A stretch of DNA of 64,000 nucleotides from Fusicatenibacter_A intestinipullorum (GCA_019117495.1 DWZP01000031.1:62001-126000), one strand, 5' to 3'. Counted from the first letter of the stretch, positions 1 through 7,646 are shown. Program-made: numbers and translations. The notes: a model not told the origin generated them from the letters alone.

Positions 1-1
1 C

Positions 2-97
2 GCCTTTTGGCAGAGAGTGGCGGCTGTAATACCGGATTATAAACAGCGCAGGCAGGCGTTAAAGCAGCATGGGTATTTGCTGAAGTGGTTTAGGTAA
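2..97 (+). CDS. C-terminal end of an unidentified protein (partial)
   Basis: An open frame enters from the left edge and ends at TAA 95-97, giving 31 residues ending in GYLLKWFR. The basic, aromatic tail has no domain I can name. The following envelope genes (GtrA-like, lipid kinase, sulfatase) make a glycosyltransferase or other envelope enzyme possible, but an 870-base gap separates them, so operon membership is not supported. Only the reading frame and its stop are seen directly. Confidence 0.5.
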   Translation, partial: AFWQRVAAVIPDYKQRRQALKQHGYLLKWFR

Positions 98-149
98 ATT
101 ATCTTTTTTGTTTTTGTTTTCGTCTTTGTAGTTACGTTACTACATTTTA

Positions 150-782
150 ATTTACTTTTTTACTCATGTTACTTTTTATAACTAAAAAGTAACCAAAAAG
201 TTTTCGCTCCAGCAAAAAATAAACGGCAAATGCAGCAAATAAGCTGGCACTTGCAGCACCTGCGGAACTCGTTTGCTTCGCAAACTCAAACAGTCCTCGC
301 CAAACGCTGCAAGTGCCTTAATTATAGTTTGCCTATTTTTTGAATGTCGCGGCTTCGCTCAAATTCGTACTATGATAATTTTTTATGAGCAATAGTAATG
401 TTGCCGTAGGTTTTAATAGTGTAAAATCATTAGTTGCATATCTTTGAATAATAAGCAGTTGTAAAATACGATACAAAGGCAAAACATCCTAAATTAAGCA
501 CATAAAAAGTACGGATTACAGCAAATCGCGGCATTAAAAATTTAGCGGTATTTACTAAAAGAAAATAAAATTTTCCCGGTGTTTGAGCGCAGCGAGTTCC
601 GTGGAAAATTTTATTTTTATCTAAAGTACCGCGTTAAAAATTTTTTCAGCCGCGTGAGTTTTCTTGGTTCGTTCTTTTGCTCAATCAAAAGAACGAACAT
701 GAATAATAAAATAAATTAAAACATAAAAACTACATACAAAGACGAAACGTAAATTAAAAGTAACATGAGTAAAAAAGTAAAT
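150..782. repeat. 27-bp perfect inverted repeat pair (150-176 / 756-782)
   Basis: Positions 150-176 are the exact reverse complement of 756-782, and the match stops abruptly on both sides. The arms are 579 bases apart. A 13-base string TTTCGTCTTTGTA near 118-130 also recurs inverted at about 735-747, in a different order relative to the 27-mer, so the two sides are rearranged copies of one repeat family rather than simple transposon ends. No transposase lies between them. Confidence 0.75.
667..698. repeat. 13-bp hairpin
   Basis: GTTCGTTCTTTTG at 667-679 and CAAAAGAACGAAC at 686-698 form a perfect stem with the loop CTCAAT. It has no T-tract on either side and follows no gene, so it reads as part of a dispersed repeat rather than a terminator. 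Confidence 0.6.
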
Positions 783-917
783 AAAGAACATTGAACGTAA
801 ATACAAAAACCTAACCCAAAATCAAAAAAATATAAGTAAATTTAAACATAATTTCAAAAACCAAACGTAAAATTAAAAATAATAAAACTTCATAATGTAA
901 AAATCTTAAAATCCCGC

Positions 918-946
918 TTTAACTAAAATATAAAAAATGCTATAAT
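918..946 (+). promoter_or_regulatory. Sigma-A type promoter for the gtrA-like operon
   Basis: TTTAAC at 918-923, a 17-base spacer and a perfect TATAAT at 941-946 stand just upstream of the SD AAGGAG (955-960) and ATG 969. The -35 box is weak, the -10 box is consensus. No other good promoter is seen before the first three genes. Confidence 0.55.
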
Positions 947-968
947 TATACGTCAAGGAGTTTGTAAA

Positions 969-1382
969 ATGTCTAAAAAGGTTTTGTTTGGTTTTGATTA
1001 TACAAACAACGAATTTGTAAAAATAATTTTATATTTGTTTGTCGGCGGCAGCGCCGCGCTGATTGAGTGGGCGTTTTTTTACGTTTTCTCGGAAGCGGCG
1101 GGCATAAATTATCTGGCGTCGACGGCGTGCGCTTATTTTTTGTCAACTTTGTACCATTATTTTATGTGCAATATTCTGGTGTTTACAAGCGGCGTGCGCT
1201 ATGGCAAAGCCAAAGAAATAAGCCTTGTGTTTTTGGTAAGCGGCATGGGGCTTTTATTTAATCTTATGTTAATGTATGTTTTTGTTGGGCTTTTTGCATT
1301 GCCGGGGCTGCTTTCAAAAATTGCCGCCACCTGCATTGTGGTGGTATGGAACTATCTGGCGCGCAAAAAGTGGATTTTTTAA
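969..1382 (+). CDS. GtrA family membrane protein
   Basis: This 137-residue protein is almost wholly hydrophobic, with four likely membrane spans (about 17-38, 44-64, 83-106 and 110-130) and a short basic end NYLARKKWIF. That matches GtrA/DPMS2-like proteins, small flippase-type partners for undecaprenyl- or polyprenyl-linked sugars in glycosylation of cell-surface polymers. ATG 969 follows AAGGAG at good spacing. The lipid kinase begins a few bases downstream, suggesting co-transcription and an envelope role. The family call is firm; the substrate is unknown. Confidence 0.82.
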   Translation: MSKKVLFGFDYTNNEFVKIILYLFVGGSAALIEWAFFYVFSEAAGINYLASTACAYFLSTLYHYFMCNILVFTSGVRYGKAKEISLVFLVSGMGLLFNLMLMYVFVGLFALPGLLSKIAATCIVVVWNYLARKKWIF

Positions 1383-1385
1383 GGT

Positions 1386-2336
1386 GTGATAAAAGTGGAA
1401 ACCAACGGCGTTGAAATTAAAAATTTTAAAAAGGTTGTCATTATTTACAACCCCAATTCCGGCAAGCAGATTTTTGTGAGCATGCTCTCGAGAGTGCTCG
1501 ATTTAAAGCGCCGCCTGACGGCGATTATTGGCCCGAACAGGGTGGAGCTTACGGAGCTGCGCGAGTTTAAAAAGCTGACGGACTGGGCCGATAAAATTAA
1601 GGAAGAAAAGTACGACTGGGTAATTGTAGCCGGCGGCGACGGTACTTTGCGCGCCATGATTGCCGAGCTTGACCGCAACGGCTGTGTGCCGTACATCAGC
1701 GTGTTCCCCGCAGGCACGGTAAACCTTGTTGCCAAGGAGTTTGACATGCCTGCCGACCCAGTGCGCTGGATTCAGCGTGTGCGCAAAGGGCGCATTAAAC
1801 CTGTACGTATCGGCAAGGCCAACGGGCATATCTTTTTAACCGTTGCCGGTATCGGTTTCGATTCCAAAGTTGTGGACAGCGTATCAAGCCTCGAAAAGCG
1901 TTTCTTGTCCTCTTTTGCCTATGTTGTGCAAAGTGGCGAGCTGGTGCGCAAGGAGCTTTTGTTAAGCAACTGGCGTTACAGGTTCCGCGTTAAGTTTGAC
2001 GGCGACCCCGAATGGTACGAGGCTTCTTCCGTAATCATCGGCAAAAGCCGCTATTATGCAGGGCGTTACAGCCTGTTTAAGGGCGCTGCCATTACCAACG
2101 ATTATTTTGACGTGGCGCTGTTTACCGGCTGCAAGCGTGCGGACTTTTTAAAATATGCCGCCATGATTTTAATGGAATCGCTGGAGGGCGAGCAGGGCGT
2201 TATTGTTAAAAAGGCGCATACGCTTACCATTGAGTGCAATGTGGACGGCTTCCCGGCGGAGCTGGACGGCGACGTGGTTACAGCAACGCCGCTTTTAATA
2301 GAAATGTATTCCCAAACGGTTAACTTTCTGGCGTAA
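1386..2336 (+). CDS. Diacylglycerol kinase family (DAGKc) lipid kinase
   Basis: The N-terminal part carries the DAGK catalytic signatures IYNPNSGK (about residues 20-27) and VAGGDGTLR (about 80-88), followed by the usual beta-rich C-terminal domain. Such proteins (DgkB/YegS/BmrU types) phosphorylate diacylglycerol or related lipids at the inner membrane face. The length (316 aa) is normal. The frame opens at GTG 1386, but AAGGTG at 1381-1386 is too close to serve it; GTG 1395 is better spaced and may be the true start (313 aa). It lies 3 bases after the GtrA-like gene and 12 before the sulfatase. Substrate specificity cannot be read from sequence. Confidence 0.85.
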   Translation: MIKVETNGVEIKNFKKVVIIYNPNSGKQIFVSMLSRVLDLKRRLTAIIGPNRVELTELREFKKLTDWADKIKEEKYDWVIVAGGDGTLRAMIAELDRNGCVPYISVFPAGTVNLVAKEFDMPADPVRWIQRVRKGRIKPVRIGKANGHIFLTVAGIGFDSKVVDSVSSLEKRFLSSFAYVVQSGELVRKELLLSNWRYRFRVKFDGDPEWYEASSVIIGKSRYYAGRYSLFKGAAITNDYFDVALFTGCKRADFLKYAAMILMESLEGEQGVIVKKAHTLTIECNVDGFPAELDGDVVTATPLLIEMYSQTVNFLA

Positions 2337-2348
2337 GGCGGGGCGAAG

Positions 2349-4382
2349 ATGAGAAAACGTTACTGGCTGCTTGTGTTTATGGTTATTGCCTTTGCGGCCG
2401 AATATTTTTTGTCGTGGAAATTTTACAGAAGCATAGTGCCTTTTCCGGAAATGGAGTTCTGGTATACCGCAGTAAGCAGCTTTTTGCGCGATGTGCTGCT
2501 TTTGGGCGTGGCAGGGCTTTTGTATCTGCGCCGCACGCGTATCCGCGACAGGGTGAAGCGTTATTTTCCGGTAGTTGTAACCGGCGTTTTGTACCTTGGC
2601 GTAACGGCGTTTATGGTGCATCAGCTGCGGCTGGACGGCGGCGTTGTAACGGCGCTGGCAATACTTGCCGGGCTTAACAACAATATTTTTGCGGTGCTTG
2701 TAACTGCTATGTGCTACCATAAATGGGCAGGGCGTACCATGAAAACGGTGTATTTTGCCGTTTATTTTTTGTCGGCAGTTATTGTAATTTTTGACGCTTT
2801 TTATTTTTGGCAAACCAGCATGCACGTGCAGAGCGTGCTTTTTGCAAACCTTAATATATATGCCGTTAAGGGCGTGCTGGCAAGCATGGGTGGGCTTAAG
2901 CTTGCACTTATTGCCGCGGGGCTTCTCGTGCTTGTGCTTTTGTTCCGCGTAAACAAGCCCACCAAAAAGAAACCGAACTTTGTATGGTCGCTGATGTGTG
3001 TAGCGGCGTTTTCGCTGGCGCTGAACATTGGCTACATGATGATGGGCAGCCTGAACGGTTATGTAATGAATGAATACATGGGCATGTGGACGGAGGTTGA
3101 AAGCGAAAAAACGCGCGAAGCCTACCGCGATATGCTTACCGTGCCCGTAAACGTAAATTTTTTTGGCAAAATGCTGTTTAATACCGATAAAATCGTCAGC
3201 CGCAGCCATATTGAACAGAGACCGCTGACGGTGAAGGACGAGCAGGTTTTGCAGGAGCTGGGGATTATGCGCTCCAATGAAGAAAAGGCGGAGCCGAAAG
3301 CAAGCTACGACCGCATTGTAATGCTGGTGCTGGAATCCGTACACCGCGATTACATGCACTATTACAACGAAAACATACCGGCGGAGGCAACGCCCTACCT
3401 TGACAGCCTGCTTGAAAAATACCCGCACCTTGACCACTACTATTCTTCGGCAGTGCCTACAACGCAGGGGCTTAACGCAACCTTCCGCTCGCACTTAATT
3501 TATGACCCCGACCTGCCGGGCGAAGCGCAGCCTTCCATCTTCCGCAGCGTGCAGCAGGCAGGCTGGCGCGGCATATTTATGAACGCCAGCAGCCAGTATT
3601 ACAACAACGAGCTGCACGAATACCCCACGCAGTTTGGCATGGCTGAATACTACGCCAAGGAATACCTTGAGGACGCAGGCTACACCGGCGCCAGCGGCTG
3701 GGGCTACCACAACGACGTTATGTACGCCGAAGCGCTGAACCTGCTTGAAAAAGGGCAGAAAAATAACGATAAAATGCTGCTGGTTGTTAAAACGCTGGAT
3801 ATGCACCAGCCGTATCCGTACTACGGCACTGCCTACGGCGATATGCCGGAAGGCGTGCGCGACAGCAAATACGTTACCGTGCGCGGCATTTACTGGGTAA
3901 ACCTCACCATTCAAAACTTCTTTAAAGAAGCGTCACGCCGCGGGCTGATGGATGACCGCACGCTGTTTGTAATAACCAGTGACCATAATCCGCACAGCGG
4001 CGGCGAATATATGGAACTTGTTACGGATGAACGCTCGCGCCGCAGCATTGCGCCGATACCCTTAATTTTTATAGGTAAAAATTTAGCGCCGTTTGCACTT
4101 TTGGACGAAGAACAGTACGCTTCGCAGATTGACCTTGCGCCGACGCTTTTGGCCTTGGGCGGTATTACGGTGCCGGAAGAATTTATGGGACGCAACTTTT
4201 TGCAGTATGCACCCTTGCCGTATGCGCTGGGCTATTTTGGCGGCAAAGCGTATTATTACAACGAAGATTTTTCGTTTGAGGACAAAATGGACGAGCCGGA
4301 GCAGGACCGTTACTGCGACGCGCTTACCAATTATATTATTCATGAATATGCAGACCGCCATTTAAAATACGGCGGGCAGTAA
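2349..4382 (+). CDS. Membrane-anchored sulfatase-family protein (LTA synthase / phosphoethanolamine transferase-like)
   Basis: The 677-aa protein starts with about five membrane spans (residues 1-230), then a large extracytoplasmic alkaline-phosphatase-superfamily domain. Visible motifs are MLVLESVHRDY (metal-binding Glu, about 327-337), PTTQG (likely nucleophile Thr) and ITSDHNPHSGG (metal-binding Asp-His). This layout is shared by lipoteichoic acid synthases and lipid A/oligosaccharide phosphoethanolamine transferases. If the host is a diderm, modification of LPS or an outer glycan is the more likely role. It is the last gene of the three-gene set and is followed at once by a strong terminator. 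Family call firm, acceptor unknown. Confidence 0.82.
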   Translation: MRKRYWLLVFMVIAFAAEYFLSWKFYRSIVPFPEMEFWYTAVSSFLRDVLLLGVAGLLYLRRTRIRDRVKRYFPVVVTGVLYLGVTAFMVHQLRLDGGVVTALAILAGLNNNIFAVLVTAMCYHKWAGRTMKTVYFAVYFLSAVIVIFDAFYFWQTSMHVQSVLFANLNIYAVKGVLASMGGLKLALIAAGLLVLVLLFRVNKPTKKKPNFVWSLMCVAAFSLALNIGYMMMGSLNGYVMNEYMGMWTEVESEKTREAYRDMLTVPVNVNFFGKMLFNTDKIVSRSHIEQRPLTVKDEQVLQELGIMRSNEEKAEPKASYDRIVMLVLESVHRDYMHYYNENIPAEATPYLDSLLEKYPHLDHYYSSAVPTTQGLNATFRSHLIYDPDLPGEAQPSIFRSVQQAGWRGIFMNASSQYYNNELHEYPTQFGMAEYYAKEYLEDAGYTGASGWGYHNDVMYAEALNLLEKGQKNNDKMLLVVKTLDMHQPYPYYGTAYGDMPEGVRDSKYVTVRGIYWVNLTIQNFFKEASRRGLMDDRTLFVITSDHNPHSGGEYMELVTDERSRRSIAPIPLIFIGKNLAPFALLDEEQYASQIDLAPTLLALGGITVPEEFMGRNFLQYAPLPYALGYFGGKAYYYNEDFSFEDKMDEPEQDRYCDALTNYIIHEYADRHLKYGGQ

Positions 4383-4395
4383 ACCAGGTAAAATA

Positions 4396-4426
4396 AAAAT
4401 ACCCTGCTTTAACGGCAGGGTATTTT
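4396..4426 (+). terminator. Rho-independent terminator after the sulfatase gene
   Basis: AAAATACCCTGC (4396-4407) and GCAGGGTATTTT (4415-4426) form a 12-bp stem with a 7-base loop. The final T residues overlap the -35 box of the antisense-RNA promoter at 4425. Confidence 0.88.
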
Positions 4427-4453
4427 GACAAATACGCACGCAGCGTATATAAT
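4425..4453 (+). promoter_or_regulatory. Consensus promoter of antisense RNA (TA locus 1)
   Basis: TTGACA (4425-4430), exactly 17 bases, TATAAT (4448-4453): a perfect sigma-A consensus pointing right with no protein gene behind it. Transcription from about 4460 would run into the 3' end of the toxin gene on the other strand. Confidence 0.85.
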
Positions 4454-4459
4454 ATTCAT

Positions 4460-4555
4460 GAGATAGCCTGACGGGTAGCAGCGTCGGCTCGTCTCCCTGT
4501 ATTTTCAGTACTTGAAGAAACGGCCGCACGTTACCTTACGTCAGGCCGTTTTTCA
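4460..4555 (+). ncRNA. Predicted type I antitoxin RNA, about 95 nt (TA locus 1)
   Basis: The RNA is inferred from a consensus promoter and a strong hairpin terminator (AAACGGCC 4518-4525 with GGCCGTTT 4544-4551, followed by TT) with no open frame between. It converges on the toxin gene and overlaps its mRNA at the shared bidirectional terminator. Its 5' end (ATGAGATAGCCTGACGG, 4458-4474) is nearly identical to the 5' end of the toxin mRNA, and its segment CGTCAGGC (4540-4547) is complementary to GCCTGACG in the toxin leader, offering a second contact. The arrangement resembles convergent type I systems such as par/fst and txpA/ratA. Confidence 0.65.
4518..4553 (+). terminator. Bidirectional terminator shared by toxin mRNA and antitoxin RNA
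   Basis: Stem AAACGGCC / GGCCGTTT with an inner ACGT/ACGT pairing and loop TACCTT. On the plus strand it runs into TT then C; on the minus strand the hairpin is followed by TTTCTTC. It lies 5 bases past the toxin stop codon, so it can end both convergent transcripts. Confidence 0.7.
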
Positions 4556-4557
4556 TT

Positions 4558-4641
4558 TCAGCGTTTTATAAACAATGAAATGATGAAAACTATGAGCGAA
4601 GCAAAAGCAATCATTAAAGAAAGCGCTTCAAAAACTGTCAT
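4558..4641 (-). CDS. Holin-like type I toxin peptide, 27 aa (TA locus 1)
   Basis: A 27-codon frame begins MTVFEALSLMIAFASL, continues as one hydrophobic helix and ends with FIKR and TGA. The pattern 'MTVYE(A/S)L.LMI.FA..I' is that of the putative holin-like toxin family (Hol_Tox; relatives of TxpA/BsrG), small membrane peptides that depolarise or damage the membrane. A strong SD GGAGGTGA sits 5 bases before ATG. The SD follows directly on a leader hairpin (CCGCTC ... GAGCGG), which may restrict ribosome access. A second homologous locus lies at 62111-62188. It is too short for normal gene callers; family assignment is by pattern recognition. Confidence 0.8.
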   Translation of the reverse strand: MTVFEALSLMIAFASLIVFIISLFIKR

Positions 4642-4710
4642 AGTATCACCTCCGCTCTTTGCAGAGTGGAGCGGCCGACTCCGTCAGGCAATCTCATAGG
4701 CAAAATTATA
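4642..4710 (-). promoter_or_regulatory. Toxin promoter -10 box and SD-proximal leader hairpin (TA locus 1)
   Basis: On the minus strand TATAAT (4705-4710) precedes a start near 4698. The leader begins ATGAGATTGCCTGACGG (4697-4681), 16 of 17 bases identical to the start of the opposing antitoxin RNA. It then folds CCGCTC with GAGCGG immediately upstream of the SD. The -35 box is weak (TTTTAT at 17 bp). Confidence 0.6.
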
Positions 4711-4739
4711 ACACAAAAACATATTTAATAAAAGCAAAC

Positions 4740-4771
4740 AGCCGGTGAATTTTCACCGGCTGAAATTTTTT
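4740..4771 (+). terminator. Hairpin terminator
   Basis: AGCCGGTGAA (4740-4749) and TTCACCGGCT (4752-4761) make a 10-bp stem followed by GAAATTTTTT. It isolates the toxin-antitoxin locus from the small gene downstream. Confidence 0.75.
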
Positions 4772-4916
4772 GCTGGGGTTTATGTTTGAGAGTGATAATT
4801 TTATTATAAACATATACCATCGTTTTATAGGAAACTATGTAAAAATGATGGAAGTAATTGACAAAAAAAGTTGAATCCAATCGGAAAACTTAATTAAGTG
4901 CAATAAATAATAAATA

Positions 4917-4945
4917 TTGATTAAAACCAAAAAGAATGATATAAT
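4917..4945 (+). promoter_or_regulatory. Promoter of the small gene at 4996
   Basis: TTGATT (4917-4922), 17 bases, TATAAT (4940-4945), about 50 bases before ATG 4996. The stretch from 4772 to 4916 is AT-rich with nothing else recognisable. Confidence 0.65.
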
Positions 4946-4995
4946 TAAAACAGGCAGTAACAGATATTGTGTTTGTAAAGAAGGGGGCGGAAATT

Positions 4996-5268
4996 ATGCT
5001 GTTTACTTTTGAGGACGCTTTACAGATTCACCATGCCAAATGTGAGAAGATTGAGGTTTATAAAATGGCAAACCCGGCTGAAGCGTGGGCCGGTTTTGGC
5101 GTAACGGCTATTTGCCCTACTGATGATTTTTACAGTGACGATGAGCTGGTGGCTTTCGATTCTTTTGACCGCACGGATTACGAAGAAAAAATCAGCAAAG
5201 CCCCTTCCGCCTTGCCGGATAAGGCTTTTCCGGTACTTGTTATTGTAAGGTCAGAACGTGAAGGTTAA
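4996..5268 (+). CDS. Small hypothetical protein, 90 aa
   Basis: ATG 4996 is chosen over an upstream in-frame GTG (4969) because AAGGGGG (4981-4987) is ideally placed for it. The protein is soluble and acidic in its middle (DDFYSDDELVAFDSFDRTDYEE), without signal peptide or membrane span; the C-terminus has a hydrophobic strand (FPVLVIVRS). I recognise no family. It has its own promoter and terminator, so it is a single-gene transcript and likely real. Confidence 0.6.
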   Translation: MLFTFEDALQIHHAKCEKIEVYKMANPAEAWAGFGVTAICPTDDFYSDDELVAFDSFDRTDYEEKISKAPSALPDKAFPVLVIVRSEREG

Positions 5269-5284
5269 GTTAACATGGCATAAT

Positions 5285-5317
5285 AAAAACTCCGTAGCTT
5301 TTGGCTGCGGAGTTTTG
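5285..5317. terminator. Bidirectional terminator
   Basis: AAAACTCCGTAGC (5286-5298) pairs with GCTGCGGAGTTTT (5304-5316), with A- and T-tracts on both sides. It serves the small gene from the left and the TetR gene from the right. Confidence 0.85.
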
Positions 5318-5332
5318 TTGTTGTGCTTAAAT

Positions 5333-6055
5333 TTATTCTTCTTTGGCGGCGTGGCCATTTAAAAAGTAATCTACTATTATCGAGGTCAGCTCCGTGTTAT
5401 CCATGGTGCTGTTTATTACGTGGAACACGCCGTTGGCAATGCCTGCAAACAGGTGGTAGGCGCCAAAAATTGCTTCGGATGTTAATTTGCGCGTCGGGTC
5501 GGGCACGGTAAATATCTGCTGCGAAGGGGTATATTTTAAATAGCCGCTTTCCTGCCCGTCCTGTAAAATTGCTGCCAGTACGTAAACTTCCTCCCACAAA
5601 ATTTTGTAGTAGCGCAAAAGGCGTTCTTCCTCCGGCTTGGGCAGCGGGTCGCCGTAAAGGGAGGTTAATATCCAGTTGCCGTTTTCGTCAAAATCGGGGT
5701 GAATGCCCTGGTGCGCTGCGTTGAGCTCGTACCATACAATCAGCCACAGGCCTTTGTTGGTGCGCAGAAATTTTAACATGCAGTTAAGGTGGGCCTGCAG
5801 CTTGCCGCGGATATCGGGCTGCTGTGCCGTTAAGGAATGCAGCTCCTCCATTAAATGGCTGTGCTTTTCTTCTATCAGCGTGTAAAAAAGGTTATCTTTA
5901 TTGCCGAAGTATTTATAAAGCGTGCCTTTGCCGGTATCGGCCAGGGCAATTATTTCATCAAGCGTGGCTTTGGTGTAGCCGCGGCGCGAAAAAACATCTT
6001 CCGCGGCAATGAGGATACGTTCTTTTTTTGGCAGTGAAGCATCTATGGCAGTCAT
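5333..6055 (-). CDS. TetR/AcrR family transcriptional regulator
   Basis: The N-terminus has the TetR helix-turn-helix: ERILIAAEDVFSRRGYTKATLDEIIALADTGKGTLYKYFGNKDNLF (about residues 12-57), split here only for reference as positions. The remaining 180 residues are the variable ligand-binding and dimer domain. Start ATG 6055 has GGAGG upstream. It is divergent from korDABC across 233 bases and could control that operon, itself, or both. A perfect dyad TATAAATTTATA lies at about 6091-6102 in the shared spacer and is a candidate operator. Ligand unknown. Confidence 0.88.
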   Translation of the reverse strand: MTAIDASLPKKERILIAAEDVFSRRGYTKATLDEIIALADTGKGTLYKYFGNKDNLFYTLIEEKHSHLMEELHSLTAQQPDIRGKLQAHLNCMLKFLRTNKGLWLIVWYELNAAHQGIHPDFDENGNWILTSLYGDPLPKPEEERLLRYYKILWEEVYVLAAILQDGQESGYLKYTPSQQIFTVPDPTRKLTSEAIFGAYHLFAGIANGVFHVINSTMDNTELTSIIVDYFLNGHAAKEE

Positions 6056-6186
6056 GGCGGCCTCCGTAAAACAATTTCATCATTAAAATATATTTATAAA
6101 TTTATACCATTATATCATTTTTGGGCATTATGTGCAATTTGCACGGTTTATCCAAAAATTTTGCGGGTAACATCCAAAAAATAAAT

Positions 6187-6214
6187 TTGACTAATGAACT
6201 GTATCAATTATAAT
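6187..6214 (+). promoter_or_regulatory. Promoter of the korDABC operon
   Basis: TTGACT (6187-6192), 16 bases, TATAAT (6209-6214). It stands about 75 bases before the korD start, which has a near-consensus AAAGGAGG at 6275-6282. Confidence 0.7.
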
Positions 6215-6288
6215 TATTATAGAGGTAGTATGTGCTTATTTGAGCATGAGAAATATTTTTAAAGAGGCAGGTTAAAGGAGGTTTAATA

Positions 6289-6486
6289 ATGAGCTTAAAA
6301 ATTTATACCGAGCGCTGCAAAGGCTGCGGCATTTGCGCTGCGTTCTGCCCCAAAAAGGTTCTGGCGGTAAGCGAACTTGAAAAGATTGAAGCTGTTGCGC
6401 CCGAAAACTGCATTCAGTGCGGCCAGTGCGAACTGCGCTGCCCGGATTTTGCCATTTTTGTACATAAAGAAGGAGATGAGAAGTAA
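6289..6486 (+). CDS. korD: 2-oxoacid:ferredoxin oxidoreductase, delta (ferredoxin) subunit
   Basis: A 65-aa two-cluster ferredoxin with CxxCxxCxxxCP at Cys10/13/16/20 and a second set at Cys41/44/47/51, so two [4Fe-4S] clusters. It passes electrons from the TPP subunits to free ferredoxin. Its stop overlaps the start of the alpha subunit (TAATG at 6484-6488), which is typical of translational coupling. The gene order delta-alpha-beta-gamma is that of Kor/Vor-type complexes. Confidence 0.9.
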   Translation: MSLKIYTERCKGCGICAAFCPKKVLAVSELEKIEAVAPENCIQCGQCELRCPDFAIFVHKEGDEK

Positions 6487-7628
6487 TGTCCAAGGTTTTA
6501 TTATTGCAAGGCAACCAGGCTGTTGTTGAAGGCGCAATTGCAGCCGGTGTAAAATTCTTTGCGGGTTACCCCATTACTCCTTCCACGGAAGTGGCGGAAT
6601 CCCTGGCTGAAAAGCTGCCGAAAAACGGCGGCAAATTTATTCAGATGGAAGACGAAATTGCTTCCATGGGCGCTGTTATCGGTGCGGCTTTAACCGGCAA
6701 AAAGGTTATGACGGCTACCAGCGGTCCGGGCTTTTCGTTAAAGCAGGAGCTTATCGGTTATGCCTGCGCTGCGGAAATTCCTCTGGTAATTGTTAACGTG
6801 CAGCGTGTAGGTCCGTCTACCGGCCAGCCTACCAGCCCTTCCCAGGGTGATGTTATGCAGGCACGTTGGGGCACCCACGGCGATCATTGGCTGATTGCCC
6901 TCACTCCTGCAAGCGTTCCCGAATGCTTTGAACTTACTCTGCGCGCTTATGCGCTGAGCGAAAAATACCGTGTGCCGGTAATTCTTTTGATGGATGAAGT
7001 TATCGGCCATATGCGCGAAAAAATTGAACTGCCTGATGATTACAGCGATTTTCCGCAGGCAGAACGCAAACAGCCGGACTGCGCACCGGAGGACTTTAAG
7101 GCTTATGCCACGGACGAAAGCCTTGTTCCGGCAATGCCTGCTTTCGGCAGCGGCTACCGCTGGCATGTAACCGGCCTTGTTCATGACGAAACCGGTTTCC
7201 CGAAAGGCACCCCGGCAGCTACTCTTGCTGCTGCCAACCGTCAGCGCGCTAAACTTGAAAACAACCTTGACGATATCGTACAAGTTGAAAACTACCGTAT
7301 GGAAGATGCCGATTTTGCCGTTGTAGCCTTTGGCGGCGCAGCCCGTACCGCTTACGAAACGGTTGACATTGCCCGTGCGGAAGGCCTTAAGGTTGGCCTT
7401 GTACGCCCGGTTACCATCTGGCCGTTTGCCGAAGCGCAGATGAAGGAACTGGCCGGCAGGGTAAAAGGCATTTTGGTGCATGAGCTGAACTGCGGCCAGT
7501 ATGTTCACGAAGTTGAACGTGCCGTTAACGGCAAAGTGCCTGTAAGCTTGTACGCAAAATATGATAACGAACCTGCAACTCCGGCCCAGCTTTTGGAAGA
7601 AGTTAAAAAAGCTATGGCGGCCCTGTAA
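6486..7628 (+). CDS. korA: 2-oxoacid:ferredoxin oxidoreductase, alpha subunit
   Basis: This 380-aa protein has the pyrimidine-binding/domain II layout of OFOR alpha subunits: GYPITPSTE near residue 29, QMEDEIASMG near 56 and TSGPGFSLKQE near 79, the last typical of enzymes acting on 2-oxoglutarate or branched 2-oxoacids. It decarboxylates a 2-oxoacid with CoA to acyl-CoA and CO2 and reduces ferredoxin; in fermentative anaerobes it also runs in reverse for biosynthesis. 2-Oxoglutarate is the likeliest substrate, but Vor-type specificity cannot be excluded. Operon with korD, korB and korC. Confidence 0.88.
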   Translation: MSKVLLLQGNQAVVEGAIAAGVKFFAGYPITPSTEVAESLAEKLPKNGGKFIQMEDEIASMGAVIGAALTGKKVMTATSGPGFSLKQELIGYACAAEIPLVIVNVQRVGPSTGQPTSPSQGDVMQARWGTHGDHWLIALTPASVPECFELTLRAYALSEKYRVPVILLMDEVIGHMREKIELPDDYSDFPQAERKQPDCAPEDFKAYATDESLVPAMPAFGSGYRWHVTGLVHDETGFPKGTPAATLAAANRQRAKLENNLDDIVQVENYRMEDADFAVVAFGGAARTAYETVDIARAEGLKVGLVRPVTIWPFAEAQMKELAGRVKGILVHELNCGQYVHEVERAVNGKVPVSLYAKYDNEPATPAQLLEEVKKAMAAL

Positions 7629-7646
7629 GGAAAGGAGACTATATTT

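Larger units (their letters stand above)
98..968. other. Repeat-rich AT-rich intergenic region
   Basis: No credible gene is seen in about 870 bases. The region is a mosaic of inverted repeats: a perfect 27-bp pair (150-176 and 756-782), a 12-bp pair (246-257 and 306-317) enclosing a small hairpin at 271-285, and a 13-bp hairpin (667-679 and 686-698). Two short segments, GAACTCGTTTGCTTCGCAAA (265-284) and GAGCGCAGCGAGTTC (585-599), look like opposite orientations of one dispersed element. A promoter for the gtrA-like gene lies at the right end. Confidence 0.6.

Noticed and set aside
2295..3494. 399-aa minus-strand frame opposite the sulfatase gene
   Set aside because: His/Arg/Cys-rich shadow of the real gene with no promoter or SD and no recognisable domain.
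4772..4916. Possible CRISPR-like or repeat sequence (GTTTTATAGGAAACTATG near 4833)
   Set aside because: No second copy with regular spacing was found; just an AT-rich leader.
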